The notes under the pieces were generated by a model. That model searched no databases, was not told the origin of the DNA, and saw only the letters and a program-made list of their open reading frames with translations. The position numbers were made by a program, and so were the translations under genes. From positions 80,534 through 144,533 of the forward strand of contig NZ_NHOT01000008.1 of the NCBI RefSeq assembly GCF_002197755.1: a stretch of DNA of 64,000 nt, written 5' to 3'. Shown one piece after another: positions 27,564-36,696 of this stretch. Origin of the DNA: Pedobacter sp. AJM. Lineage in GTDB: Bacteria > Bacteroidota > Bacteroidia > Sphingobacteriales > Sphingobacteriaceae. How positions within the stretch are numbered: the first letter of the stretch is position 1; every line of letters starts with the position of its first letter.

Positions 27564-29396
27564 ATGTTTATTAAAAAATCAATTTTAGGTTTAGTTTTAT
27601 TACTAACATGTATTATGGCAGCGAAGGCGCAGGTAAAAATTGGCTTTGAAGTTTCTTTTAAAGAACCACAGGCACATTATGCAGAAGTTCAGATGAATAT
27701 CTCTGGTTTGGTTAAAGATTATGTTGATGTTAAAATGCCGGTTTGGACACCAGGATCTTATCTGGTACGTGAATTTGAAAAAAGTGTAGAGGAATTTAAA
27801 GCCACTGCATCCGGCAAAGCCGTAAAGGTAGAGAAGGTAAGAAAAAATACCTGGCGCATTTTCTCGGCAAAATCAGCCAATATCAAAATCAACTACCGTG
27901 TTTATGCATTTGAAATTTCTGTGCGTACACCATTCATAGATGAGTCTCACGCTTTTTTATCGCCGACAGGGATTTTTATGCATCCCGATGGCATGATCAA
28001 ATCGCCAAGTACAGTAAAGATTATTCCGTTTAATACCTGGAGTAAAGTGTCTACTGGTTTGGAGCCTGTTGCCGGTCAGCAGTTTACTTACAAAGCCACT
28101 GACTTTGATATTTTATACGATAGTCCCATTGAAGTAGGCAACCAGGATGTTTTTGAATTTATGGCAGCGGGAGTACGTCACGAGGTAGCCATGTATGGCG
28201 GCGGAAACTACGATAAAGAAAAGCTGAAAGTAGATATGGCTAAAATTGTGGAGGAGCCTACTAAAGTTTATGGTGAAAACCCCAACAAACATTATGTTTT
28301 TATCGTGCATAATTTTTTAAGGGGCGGCGGCGGCTTGGAGCATTTAAATTCTACCACTTTGGGGGCAAGCAGAAATGCCTATAATACTGAAGCAGGGTAT
28401 AAAGGTTTCCTTGCCCTGGTGGCGCATGAATATCATCACCTATGGAATGTAAAGCGTTTACGTCCGGTGGCTTTAGGCCCTTTCGATTATGACAATGAAA
28501 ATTACACCACCAATCTCTGGGTGGCAGAGGGTTTTACCTCTTATTATGAAAATAAATATATGCAAAGGGCTGGCTTTAATGATGCGGCTCAGTTTGTAAA
28601 TGATCTGGCAGGTGCCGTTGGTACAGTGGTGAATACACCTGGTGCCAAATACCAGTCGGCAGCATCATCCAGTTATGATGCGTGGATTATTGGCTATCGT
28701 CCAAATGAAAATTCAAAGAATAATTCCATATCCTATTACAGTAAAGGTGAGGTCATTGGTATTTTGATGGACCTGGAAATTATTAACGCCACAAAAGGAA
28801 CCAAAAGCCTTGATGATGTGATGAAAGCCATGTACCTGCAATGCAAAACATTGAAACGTGGCTATACCGATGCAGAATTTAAAGCCATGGTGGAAAAAAT
28901 TGCAGGAATCAGTTTCACTAATTTCTGGGCAAAGTATGTGAATGGCGTGGATGATGTGGAATATCAGAAATATTTTAAAATGGCTGGGGTAGATGTTACC
29001 ACAGAAAATGCTACACCAGGTAAACCGGTAAGTGGTGCTTCCGGCCAATTAACCAACAACGGTACTCTTAGTGTTACTTCAGTAACCAGAAATTCGGCAG
29101 CCTGGATAAGCGGTTTAAATGTAAATGATGAAATTGTTTCTTTAGATGGTGTTAGTGTTAACGATGCTTTGTCTAACATTAAATTAAGAAGTCCGATGAT
29201 TTCACTGGAAACCTTGCCACTGGTTTCAAAGAAAAATATAGGTGATGTGCTGAAGCTGAAGGTAATGCGTGATGGTTTGGAAAAAGAAATTGCTTTAACA
29301 TTAAAGGAAAATCCAAGTGTGCGTTTAAAAGCTACTATTAATGAGCATGCCACATCTGAGCAGAAAGCGGTATTTGCTAAATGGACGGGGAAATAA
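27564..29396 (+). CDS. M61 family metallopeptidase with PDZ domain
   Basis: 610 residues. The signal peptide (MFIKKSILGLVLLLTCIMAAKAQ) implies periplasmic or outer location. The zinc site HEYHH (288-292) with the downstream glutamate in WVAEGFTSYYE defines the M61 (glycyl aminopeptidase-like) family; the N-terminal beta domain precedes it and a C-terminal PDZ domain (about 490-590, SAAWISGLNVNDEIVSLDG) follows. It probably trims peptides or envelope proteins. The chosen ATG begins the signal peptide; a GTG at 27546 overlaps the -7 element and is unlikely. It stands alone and ends at a bidirectional terminator. Confidence 0.93.
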   Translation: MFIKKSILGLVLLLTCIMAAKAQVKIGFEVSFKEPQAHYAEVQMNISGLVKDYVDVKMPVWTPGSYLVREFEKSVEEFKATASGKAVKVEKVRKNTWRIFSAKSANIKINYRVYAFEISVRTPFIDESHAFLSPTGIFMHPDGMIKSPSTVKIIPFNTWSKVSTGLEPVAGQQFTYKATDFDILYDSPIEVGNQDVFEFMAAGVRHEVAMYGGGNYDKEKLKVDMAKIVEEPTKVYGENPNKHYVFIVHNFLRGGGGLEHLNSTTLGASRNAYNTEAGYKGFLALVAHEYHHLWNVKRLRPVALGPFDYDNENYTTNLWVAEGFTSYYENKYMQRAGFNDAAQFVNDLAGAVGTVVNTPGAKYQSAASSSYDAWIIGYRPNENSKNNSISYYSKGEVIGILMDLEIINATKGTKSLDDVMKAMYLQCKTLKRGYTDAEFKAMVEKIAGISFTNFWAKYVNGVDDVEYQKYFKMAGVDVTTENATPGKPVSGASGQLTNNGTLSVTSVTRNSAAWISGLNVNDEIVSLDGVSVNDALSNIKLRSPMISLETLPLVSKKNIGDVLKLKVMRDGLEKEIALTLKENPSVRLKATINEHATSEQKAVFAKWTGK

Positions 29397-29423
29397 GTTT
29401 GGAGTTGTGAGTTTATCGTCCAC

Positions 29424-29463
29424 AAAAAAGTCCTGCAAGAAATAAATCTAGCAGGACTTTTTT
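29424..29463. terminator. bidirectional terminator between convergent genes
   Basis: A perfect 9-bp stem, AAGTCCTGC with GCAGGACTT, has a run of A before it and T after it, so it can serve the M61 gene on the plus strand and the beta-barrel gene on the minus strand. Confidence 0.85.
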
Positions 29464-29476
29464 ATGAAATCATTTT

Positions 29477-29950
29477 CTAGAAAGTGAAACGAACGCCTAA
29501 GCCTACATCACCGCTATAAAAATCTGTATCAGGTGTTAATTGTAAAGTAGGAACCCAATCCAAAGATAAATTGATTGGAGCACCTCTGAATTTATAATCT
29601 AAACCTAAAACACCGTTTAATCCTAAATAAACATCGCTATCAAAGCCCTTTACTTTGTATGAACCAATGGTACCACCACCGCCATAATACCAGGTAAGGC
29701 CATCAGCACCATTAATTGGATTGTAAACTTCATACAAACCAGTTAATCTTAAATAGTCTACGCCCTTTGAGCTTCTGAAATTACCAATTAACTCCAACAT
29801 AGCACCTTTATTCAGGCCAGTTTTAAAACTCACACCATTAGCTGTTCCAAAACGACCACCGATTGCGTTTTTGTAATTTTGTGCTTTAACCGTTGTTGTT
29901 GTAACAGCAAATAAAGCAATGCATCCTAAAATTGTAAATAACTTCTTCAT
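29477..29950 (-). CDS. small outer-membrane beta-barrel protein, function unknown
   Basis: 157 residues with a signal peptide (MKKLFTILGCIALFAVTTTT, cleaved near VKAQ). The mature part alternates short glycine- and aromatic-rich strands (GGRFGTANGVSFKTGL, YYGGGGTIGSY) and ends in RFTF, a C-terminal aromatic typical of outer-membrane barrels. About eight strands would fit. It resembles the broad porin/opacity family, but no specific function is visible. It converges on the M61 gene. Confidence 0.75.
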   Translation of the reverse strand: MKKLFTILGCIALFAVTTTTVKAQNYKNAIGGRFGTANGVSFKTGLNKGAMLELIGNFRSSKGVDYLRLTGLYEVYNPINGADGLTWYYGGGGTIGSYKVKGFDSDVYLGLNGVLGLDYKFRGAPINLSLDWVPTLQLTPDTDFYSGDVGLGVRFTF

Positions 29951-30215
29951 AAATGAGCTTTTTAAAATTAATATTTTTTTTAATTACGATCTGCCTAACA
30001 ACTTTAATGCCGATTATGTTTTGAGGGTAAAAAAATTAATGTTAAAAAACAATGCTTGCATAGTAATTATGGAATTCTTAAGTTTAGTCAAATATTTCAG
30101 GTAATGAGCTTTGTGCTGGTTTTCCGGCTTTAGGCAAAATTATTTGACAAGAAACATATACAGATGTGAGGTCTTTTATGTTGATTTTTTTAACTTAACC
30201 AAATATATTGATGAT

Positions 30216-31991
30216 ATGGCTGCAGAAATTAAACGCGTTTTCGATCTATTAAAGTACAGCTTGGAAAAACCTAAGGATGATTTTGTTAGTGGAAAAATTA
30301 AAGGGAAATGGGTCAATTATAGTACAGTCGCATTTTGTGAGGCTGTTGACCACCTGAGCCGCGGATTAATCAGCGTGGGGATGGCTAAAGAAAGCAGAGT
30401 TGCAGTCATGTCACATAACCGCCCGGAATGGAATATCACTGATTTTGCCATTAACCAAATTGGTGCTTATCAGATTCCGCTTTATCCAACCCTGGCCGAA
30501 CATGATATTCAGTTTATCTTAAAGGATGCAGAAGTTTCTATCATTTTTATTGCTGATCAGGAATTATACGAGAAGATCAAACCTTGTGTCAATGAGGTAA
30601 ATCCGGATATCAAAATTTATAGTTTTAATCAAGTTGAAGGTGTAGAAAACTGGAAAGTATTAACTGATCTGGGTAAATCTGCCATCGATATTGATCTGGA
30701 TGAATACCGCAATAAAGTTGAACCGGAAGATATTCTGACCCTGATTTATACCTCCGGCACCACCGGAACACCTAAAGGCGTGATGTTAACGCACAATAAC
30801 CTGGTGTCGAATTTTGTGAATTCATTGGTGGTGATGCCGAATGGCGTAGAAAAAGGATTAAGCTTCTTACCCCTGTCGCACATTTTTGAGCGGATGATTA
30901 TTTATCTGTACCTGTATAACCATACCGCAGTTTATTATGCTGAAAGTATGGAAACCATTGTAGCCGATATTCAGCATGTTAAGCCTAATGCGTTTTCTAC
31001 CGTGCCACGCTTATTGGAAAAGGTATATGATAAAATTATGGAAAAGGGTAAAGCCCTGACAGGTATTAAAAGAGGAATCTTTTTTTGGTCTGTGGCTTTG
31101 GCTGAACAATATACTATTGATGCCGGAGCTTGGTATAACTTTAAATTAAGTATTGCCAGAAAACTGGTGTTTAAAAAATGGCAGGAAGCTTTGGGTGGAG
31201 AAATCGTAGTGATTGTATCCGGTGGAGCTGCTTTAAACCCACGTCTGGCCCGGATTTTCTGGGCCGCCGGGATGCCTGTCTTTGAAGGCTATGGCTTAAC
31301 GGAAACCTCTCCGGTAATTACGGTAAACCGCTTTGGTGGTACCATGTTTGGAACCGTGGGTGAGGTCATTACCGGCGTGGAAGTTAAAATTGCGCCAGAT
31401 GGTGAAGTGTTAACAAAAGGCCATCAGGTGATGAAAGGTTATTATAAACGTCCCGATTTAACGAATGAAGCGCTTGACCAGGATGGATGGTTCCATACCG
31501 GTGATATCGGAGAATTGGTAGAGGGTAGATTTCTAAAGATTACTGACCGCAAGAAAGAAATGTTTAAAACCGCAGGTGGGAAGTATGTTGCCCCGCAAAT
31601 GCTGGAAAATAAATATAAAGAATCTATTTTTATTGAACAGATTATGGTTTTAGGTGAAAATAGAAAATTCCCCTCAGCTTTGGTTGTCCCTAATTTTGAA
31701 ACCTTAAAATCGTGGGCAAATAAGAAAGGCATTGCCTTTACAAATCCGGAAGATCTTATCAGAAATGAGCAGGTTTTAACGAAATACAATGAAGTAATCG
31801 AAGCATCAAATGTTTCCTTTGGTAAATGGGAACAGGTAAAAAGATTTGCTTTATTACCGAAAGAATGGAGCATTGATGGTGGAGAACTTACACCAAAATT
31901 AAGTTTGAAGAGAAAAGTAATTACAGAAAAGAATATAGATATCATCGAAAAAATATATAAGGATGCAGAAAACTATAAAGCCCCACATTAA
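30216..31991 (+). CDS. long-chain fatty acid-CoA ligase (AMP-forming)
   Basis: 591 residues of the ANL adenylating family. The P-loop-like motif YTSGTTGTPKGVMLTHNN, the core motif YGLTETSPV, the hinge region DGWFHTGDIGEL and TDRKKEMFKTAGGKYVAP define it. It activates long-chain fatty acids as acyl-AMP and then acyl-CoA in the cytoplasm, for lipid synthesis or the beta-oxidation genes 5 kb further on. I chose the ATG before AAEIKRVFDLL, the family N-terminus; the frame stays open upstream to 30111 but that stretch is unlike the family. Its 3' end overlaps the next gene by 29 bases. Confidence 0.92.
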   Translation: MAAEIKRVFDLLKYSLEKPKDDFVSGKIKGKWVNYSTVAFCEAVDHLSRGLISVGMAKESRVAVMSHNRPEWNITDFAINQIGAYQIPLYPTLAEHDIQFILKDAEVSIIFIADQELYEKIKPCVNEVNPDIKIYSFNQVEGVENWKVLTDLGKSAIDIDLDEYRNKVEPEDILTLIYTSGTTGTPKGVMLTHNNLVSNFVNSLVVMPNGVEKGLSFLPLSHIFERMIIYLYLYNHTAVYYAESMETIVADIQHVKPNAFSTVPRLLEKVYDKIMEKGKALTGIKRGIFFWSVALAEQYTIDAGAWYNFKLSIARKLVFKKWQEALGGEIVVIVSGGAALNPRLARIFWAAGMPVFEGYGLTETSPVITVNRFGGTMFGTVGEVITGVEVKIAPDGEVLTKGHQVMKGYYKRPDLTNEALDQDGWFHTGDIGELVEGRFLKITDRKKEMFKTAGGKYVAPQMLENKYKESIFIEQIMVLGENRKFPSALVVPNFETLKSWANKKGIAFTNPEDLIRNEQVLTKYNEVIEASNVSFGKWEQVKRFALLPKEWSIDGGELTPKLSLKRKVITEKNIDIIEKIYKDAENYKAPH

Positions 31992-33678
31992 GGTATTATC
32001 AGTTTTTATCACCATTACCACTATCATTTCGGGTTGTGTAACCGGGCAGCTTGGTAAAAATAACAGTGGCGAATATAAAAACGGAATGGTGGTTTCAGCC
32101 CATCCGGAGGCCTCTCAGGTAGGTGTTGATATTTTAAAGAAAGGTGGCAATGCCATAGATGCCGCAGTGGCCGTTCAGTTTGCATTAGCCGTAGTGTACC
32201 CAAACGCAGGTAATATCGGTGGCGGAGGTTTTATGGTGTACCGCTCTGCCAAAGGTGAAATTAATACCCTTGATTTCAGGGAAAAAGCTGCGGCAGGAGC
32301 AAGCAGGGATATGTATCTGGATGCATCGGGAGAGCCAATTGTAGATAAAAGTTTGTACGGACATCTTGCTGCCGGTGTTCCCGGATCGGTAGACGGGATG
32401 GTAGAAGCCCATCAAAAATATGGACATTTAACCTGGGCACAGGTAGTTCAGCCAGCCATACAACTCGCGCAGAATGGTTTTAGCATTACAAAAAGGCAGG
32501 CAGCAGAATTAAACGGCCTGCATCAGAAATTAATGATGTTTAATCCGAATGGAACTGCTCTCGTAAATTTAGAAAGTACCTGGAAGGAAAATGATTTGCT
32601 GGTACAAACCGAACTGGCCAATACGCTGAAACTGATTCAGGAAAAAGGACGTGCCGGTTTTTATGAAGGGCCTGTGGCCGATGCTATTGTAGCCGAAATG
32701 CAAAGTGGGAAAGGCTTGATCACCAAAGAAGACTTACTGCATTATCATGCCAAATGGCGCAAACCGATTACAGGTGATTACCGGGGCTATAAAATCATCA
32801 CCATGCCACCCGTTTCGAGCGGAGGTATTGCCCTGGTACAATTACTGGAAAGTGTAGCGCCGTTTCCACTTAAAAGATGGTGGCATAATCAAGATTCAAC
32901 CGTTCAGGTAATGGTTGAAGCAGAACGGAGGGTTTATGCCGATCGTGCAACACATCTTGGTGATCCGGATTTTTATCAGGTGCCGCAAAATCAGCTCCTC
33001 AGTCCCGAGTATAATAGAAAACGAATGGCCAACTTTAGCTGGGCCGCTGCCACACCAAGTAGCCAGGTTCTGGCTGGAAAAATAAATGGGACTGAACATG
33101 AAGAAACAACTCATTTTTCCATCGCAGATCATGATGGAAATGCAGTATCCGTTACCACCACGCTTAATGGTTCTTATGGTTCACTGGTTGCTGTAAAAGG
33201 TGGTGGATTTCTGCTAAACAATGAAATGGACGATTTTTCAGTCAAACCAGGGGCACCGAATATGTACGGACTGATCGGTGGAGAGGCAAATGCCATTGCG
33301 CCAGATAAAAGGATGTTAAGTTCGATGACACCAGCTATTGTAGAGAAAAATGGAAATTTATTTATGGTGGTGGGTACACCGGGTGGGTCAACCATTATCA
33401 CCTCCGTTTTTCAAACCATTATTAATGTGATTGATTTTGACATGAATATGCAACAGGCTGTTTCAGCCAGGAAATTTCATCATCAATGGTTACCGGATGA
33501 AGTTTATGTAGAAAAAGATGCCATGGATAGCCTGTTGATGGAAAAACTAAAAGCCAAAGGTTATAAGTTGGTACCCCGTGGGCCGATTGGCAGGGTAGAT
33601 GCCATTTTAAGAACCAAAAACGGAAGCTATCAGGGGGGAGCCGATCCCCGTGGAGATGATCAGGCCATTGGGTATTAA
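31963..33678 (+). CDS. ggt: gamma-glutamyltransferase (lipoprotein form)
   Basis: 571 residues. The N-terminus carries a lipoprotein-type signal (VFITITTIISGC) with C25 or so as the lipidated cysteine, so it is likely membrane-tethered outside the cytoplasm. The proenzyme is cleaved before the nucleophile T382 in ETTHFSIADHDGNAVSVT; GSYGS and MLSSMTPAIV also fit the family. It cleaves glutathione and other gamma-glutamyl compounds. It overlaps the end of the acyl-CoA ligase gene by 29 bases and is probably co-transcribed with it. Confidence 0.93.
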   Translation: MQKTIKPHIKVLSVFITITTIISGCVTGQLGKNNSGEYKNGMVVSAHPEASQVGVDILKKGGNAIDAAVAVQFALAVVYPNAGNIGGGGFMVYRSAKGEINTLDFREKAAAGASRDMYLDASGEPIVDKSLYGHLAAGVPGSVDGMVEAHQKYGHLTWAQVVQPAIQLAQNGFSITKRQAAELNGLHQKLMMFNPNGTALVNLESTWKENDLLVQTELANTLKLIQEKGRAGFYEGPVADAIVAEMQSGKGLITKEDLLHYHAKWRKPITGDYRGYKIITMPPVSSGGIALVQLLESVAPFPLKRWWHNQDSTVQVMVEAERRVYADRATHLGDPDFYQVPQNQLLSPEYNRKRMANFSWAAATPSSQVLAGKINGTEHEETTHFSIADHDGNAVSVTTTLNGSYGSLVAVKGGGFLLNNEMDDFSVKPGAPNMYGLIGGEANAIAPDKRMLSSMTPAIVEKNGNLFMVVGTPGGSTIITSVFQTIINVIDFDMNMQQAVSARKFHHQWLPDEVYVEKDAMDSLLMEKLKAKGYKLVPRGPIGRVDAILRTKNGSYQGGADPRGDDQAIGY

Positions 33679-33710
33679 GCATTAAAAATATGATTAATTT
33701 TTTAAAACAA

Positions 33711-33718
33711 TATTTTTG
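33711..33718 (+). promoter_or_regulatory. candidate -7 element of the OmpA-type gene
   Basis: TATTTTTG fits TAnnTTTG, 51 bases before the ATG. A good -33 TTTG is not seen. Confidence 0.4.
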
Positions 33719-33768
33719 GTATGGCAATTGCTATTTAAGGGAAACGCTTACAAATTAAAATATCGAAC

Positions 33769-35082
33769 ATGAAATTAAATCTATTTAAATCTTTACCGGT
33801 AGCATTGGCCGGTTTGTTTATTGGAACTGCTGCTTCGGCACAGGAACCAGTTACCTCAACTACACCTTTCAGAACTTGGTCTATTGGTGTTAATGCAGGT
33901 GCTTTAACGCCACTTTCTCCGCTAGGTGGTAAAAATGATTTTAGCAATAACAAAACGAGTTTTGGTTATGGTCTTTACATTAAGAAACAATTTACACCTT
34001 ATTTCTCTTTACGTTTAGACGGGGTAAGAGGTAAATTAAAAGGCGATAATACTGAAGCTTATGACAGTGGTGTAACAAATAACTCTTCGGTTTCAGCTTT
34101 TGATACGCAATTAGAATATTCGGGTAGTTTAAATGCTGTTGTTAACTTGTTTAACATCGATATGTTCAAGAAAGAGAATGCTTTGCAACTTTATACATCT
34201 GTTGGAGCGGGCTTGGCTGGTTACAAACCAACAATTACAACAGCAGCTGGTACTTCATTGTATGCAGGTGATAAAACAATTAGCGAATTAATTATCCCGG
34301 TAGGCCTCGGTGCTAAATTTAAAATCTCAGATGCTGTAAACTTCGATTTAGGTTGGACAATCAACTTTGTTGATGGCGATAACTTAGATGGTTATTACAG
34401 AGGAAGCAATGACAAATATAACTACGCTTATGCTGGTTTAGAATTTGCTTTGGGAAGTGGAAAACAATTGGCTTTCCACAATCCGGTTGCTTTAACTTAT
34501 GATGAGGCATTAAAAGCAAAACAAACTGCTGATGCATTAAAAGGTGATCTTGATGCTCAAAAAGCTGAAAATGCAAAATTGCGTTCAGATATGGCTGACA
34601 TTTTAAAAGATTCAGACGGTGACGGTGTTGCTGATAAATTGGATAAATGTCCGGATACACCATCAGGAACAGTGGTTGATGGTTCAGGTTGTCCGTTAGT
34701 GGCTCCAAAACCTCAGGTAACAGTAATTACTGAAGAAGATCGTAAAGTGGTGAGTGAAGCCATTAAAAACTTAGAGTTTGATTTAGGTAAAGCAACTATC
34801 CGTTCTAAATCTTATGCTTCATTAAACAAAGTTGCTGCATTATTGGTACAGAAAAACTTTAGCTTAAAATTAGCTGGTCACACAGATAACACTGGTTCAA
34901 AAGAATTAAACTTACGTTTATCTAAAGAAAGAGCTGAATCTGTAAAAGCTTACTTAGTATCTCAAGGTGCAAATGCATCACGTATTGAGGCTACAGGTTA
35001 TGGAATGGGTCAGCCAATTGCAACGAATAAAACTGCAGCTGGTCGTCAAAAAAACCGTCGTGTAGAATTTACATTATACTAG
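33769..35082 (+). CDS. OmpA family outer-membrane protein
   Basis: 437 residues. Signal peptide MKLNLFKSLPVALAGLF...ASAQ, an N-terminal beta-barrel (about 30-240), a coiled-coil stretch (KAKQTADALKGDLDAQKAEN), a thrombospondin type-3-like calcium motif (DSDGDGVADKLDKCPD, about 284-299) and a C-terminal OmpA domain (LAGHTDNTGSKELNLRLSKE) that binds peptidoglycan. It anchors the outer membrane to the wall and is typically abundant. Codon choice is strongly biased to AT-ending codons, consistent with high expression. It is monocistronic, with its own promoter candidate and strong terminator. Confidence 0.94.
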   Translation: MKLNLFKSLPVALAGLFIGTAASAQEPVTSTTPFRTWSIGVNAGALTPLSPLGGKNDFSNNKTSFGYGLYIKKQFTPYFSLRLDGVRGKLKGDNTEAYDSGVTNNSSVSAFDTQLEYSGSLNAVVNLFNIDMFKKENALQLYTSVGAGLAGYKPTITTAAGTSLYAGDKTISELIIPVGLGAKFKISDAVNFDLGWTINFVDGDNLDGYYRGSNDKYNYAYAGLEFALGSGKQLAFHNPVALTYDEALKAKQTADALKGDLDAQKAENAKLRSDMADILKDSDGDGVADKLDKCPDTPSGTVVDGSGCPLVAPKPQVTVITEEDRKVVSEAIKNLEFDLGKATIRSKSYASLNKVAALLVQKNFSLKLAGHTDNTGSKELNLRLSKERAESVKAYLVSQGANASRIEATGYGMGQPIATNKTAAGRQKNRRVEFTLY

Positions 35083-35102
35083 TTAATAGTTAAAATAAAT
35101 TT

Positions 35103-35134
35103 AAGGCCTCCGATTTTTATCGGAGGCCTTTTTT
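35103..35134 (+). terminator. strong rho-independent terminator after the OmpA-type gene
   Basis: An 11-bp GC-rich stem, AAGGCCTCCGA with TCGGAGGCCTT, is followed by a T run. Confidence 0.9.
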
Positions 35135-35171
35135 ATGCCATAACATTTTATGGTTCATTAAAAATGGATGA

Positions 35172-36131
35172 CTAATGAATCAATGTGATCGTTTTTTTAA
35201 TGTTATTCAGGTCTCTCATGCTGAAATTTGGCGATTGAAAGGAAAACATCTGGTAAATCAGTAATCCGTCTCTGCTATCATAAATACTGATGATTTTATC
35301 ATTCGAACGTTTCGTGTAAACCAGGTATTTAATGTTTGAATCTTTATTCAGAATTAAACTATCCAGTATGGCGTTCGATACGAATTTGATTTTATAACGG
35401 TATGGTGCTTCAGTAGCTATGTCTTGTACCGCAGCAACAGGCTGGGCTGAGAAAACCTCCCTGATATATTCAGGAAGGTATAAGGTTTCATTTACCAGTT
35501 CAGGAAGTCTTACTTTATTATAGAACTGATAATCCAGTCCGCGTGTCTGGTTGGATAATAGTCCATCATTAATCTGTTTTAAATAGCCCGAGAGCATACC
35601 CGGAGACCAGTTTAAGAAAACAGCCTGATTATAAAGTAAATTCAGTTGTTTCGATTTTGCAGCTCTTTTTGAATTGGACTGCTCAATAAGCGACATTTGT
35701 AAGCTGGTCAGTACATCCGGAAAAAGGGTAACTGTAGCCAGCGTGGTTTCTGCAAATTGCTTCGGGTTTTCGGATGGTGAAATCACCTTTAGTGCATAAA
35801 CCAGGTTCAAATTTTTAAGGGTGTCAATTTGTTCGCTATAGCTGTCTAAATAAAAAAAAGAATAAGCCGTTAAGCGCTGATAACCCGCCAGCTCTTCTGG
35901 TTTAATAATTTTATAGGGTGTAATGGTCCAGGATTTTTTTATGGCTTCCTCAAATTTTTCAACAGATTTATATCCGGAATAAGGTAAAGTAAATAGTGTA
36001 GTTGTTTTCTTTAATTTTTCTATTTTATCCAGTATTGTTGCCTCATTTCCAAAATATGATGTTTGCGCCAGACATGAAAAAGCAGGCAGCATCAATAAAT
36101 GGATGATCAGATTTTTTTTCGTAAAAAGCAT
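35172..36131 (-). CDS. exported protein of unknown function
   Basis: 319 residues, not recognised. An N-terminal signal peptide (MLFTKKNLIIHLLMLPAFSC, then LAQ) suggests export; the cysteine just before LAQ could instead be read as a lipoprotein box but the context is poor. The rest is soluble with mixed helix and strand (LFTLPYSGYKSVEKFEEAIKK; ATVTLFPDVLTSLQMSL) and no known catalytic motif is apparent. It is transcribed divergently from the MarR-fad operon and shares that 125-base control region, which holds two palindromes, so it may be co-regulated. Confidence 0.7.
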   Translation of the reverse strand: MLFTKKNLIIHLLMLPAFSCLAQTSYFGNEATILDKIEKLKKTTTLFTLPYSGYKSVEKFEEAIKKSWTITPYKIIKPEELAGYQRLTAYSFFYLDSYSEQIDTLKNLNLVYALKVISPSENPKQFAETTLATVTLFPDVLTSLQMSLIEQSNSKRAAKSKQLNLLYNQAVFLNWSPGMLSGYLKQINDGLLSNQTRGLDYQFYNKVRLPELVNETLYLPEYIREVFSAQPVAAVQDIATEAPYRYKIKFVSNAILDSLILNKDSNIKYLVYTKRSNDKIISIYDSRDGLLIYQMFSFQSPNFSMRDLNNIKKTITLIH

Positions 36132-36199
36132 CGTTATGAAGGTTTGATTTGTATCCGTCTATTATAAGCATCTTTTAACAATTATTTTAAAATTTTCTA

Positions 36200-36230
36200 T
36201 TGCAATAATAAAATACATTCATTAGCTTTG
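36200..36230 (+). promoter_or_regulatory. promoter of the marR-fad operon
   Basis: TTGC at 36200-36203 (-33 part) and TAGCTTTG at 36223-36230 (-7 part, exact TAnnTTTG) are 19 bases apart, the expected Bacteroidota spacing. The palindrome TATTGCAATA (36199-36208) overlaps the -33 element. Confidence 0.65.
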
Positions 36231-36244
36231 TTATGCAAGCATAA
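36231..36244. promoter_or_regulatory. candidate MarR operator palindrome
   Basis: TTATGCAAGCATAA is an inverted repeat of TTATGC and GCATAA with two central bases. It starts directly after the -7 element and ends 12 bases before the marR ATG, where a bound repressor would block initiation. Confidence 0.55.
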
Positions 36245-36256
36245 TAAATTATTGAA

Positions 36257-36691
36257 ATGAAACAACAGCAAACTATTGATTACCATGTGAAATTTGCATG
36301 GCAAAATATGTTTAACAAGTATAATCAGATGGCTTCCAGTTTTGGAATTACTCAGGCTATTGGTTATATGCTGATCAATATCAATGATGAAGAAGGTACT
36401 GCCGTTTCTAACCTGGCAGGGTTGCTTGGCGTAAAGGCAACCAGCCTGTCGCGGATGCTAAACAACATGGAAGATGCCAGCCTGATTTACAGAGAAACTT
36501 CTGTTGGTGATAAACGTTCGGTAAAAGTTTTTCTGACTGATTTTGGTAAAGAAAAGAAACACTTGGCTAAGGGGGTTGTTAGAAAATTTAATGAATATCT
36601 CGATGAACATTTTTCTAAAAAGGAAAAAGAGACTTTCATTAATCTGTTGATAAAATTAAATGATATAACTGTAGCATATACTGTTGATTAA
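36257..36691 (+). CDS. MarR family transcriptional regulator
   Basis: 144 residues with the MarR winged helix: helices around ITQAIGYMLININDEEGTAVSNLAGLLGVKATSL (about 30-65), recognition helix SLSRMLNNMEDASLIYRE and wing SVGDKRSVKVFLTD. It begins five bases before the beta-oxidation gene and sits behind a palindromic site, so it probably represses its own operon and releases it in response to a fatty acid or acyl-CoA. The ligand is inferred from the neighbours. Similar MarR-fad pairings are found in other Bacteroidota. Confidence 0.9.
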   Translation: MKQQQTIDYHVKFAWQNMFNKYNQMASSFGITQAIGYMLININDEEGTAVSNLAGLLGVKATSLSRMLNNMEDASLIYRETSVGDKRSVKVFLTDFGKEKKHLAKGVVRKFNEYLDEHFSKKEKETFINLLIKLNDITVAYTVD

Positions 36692-36696
36692 TAATT

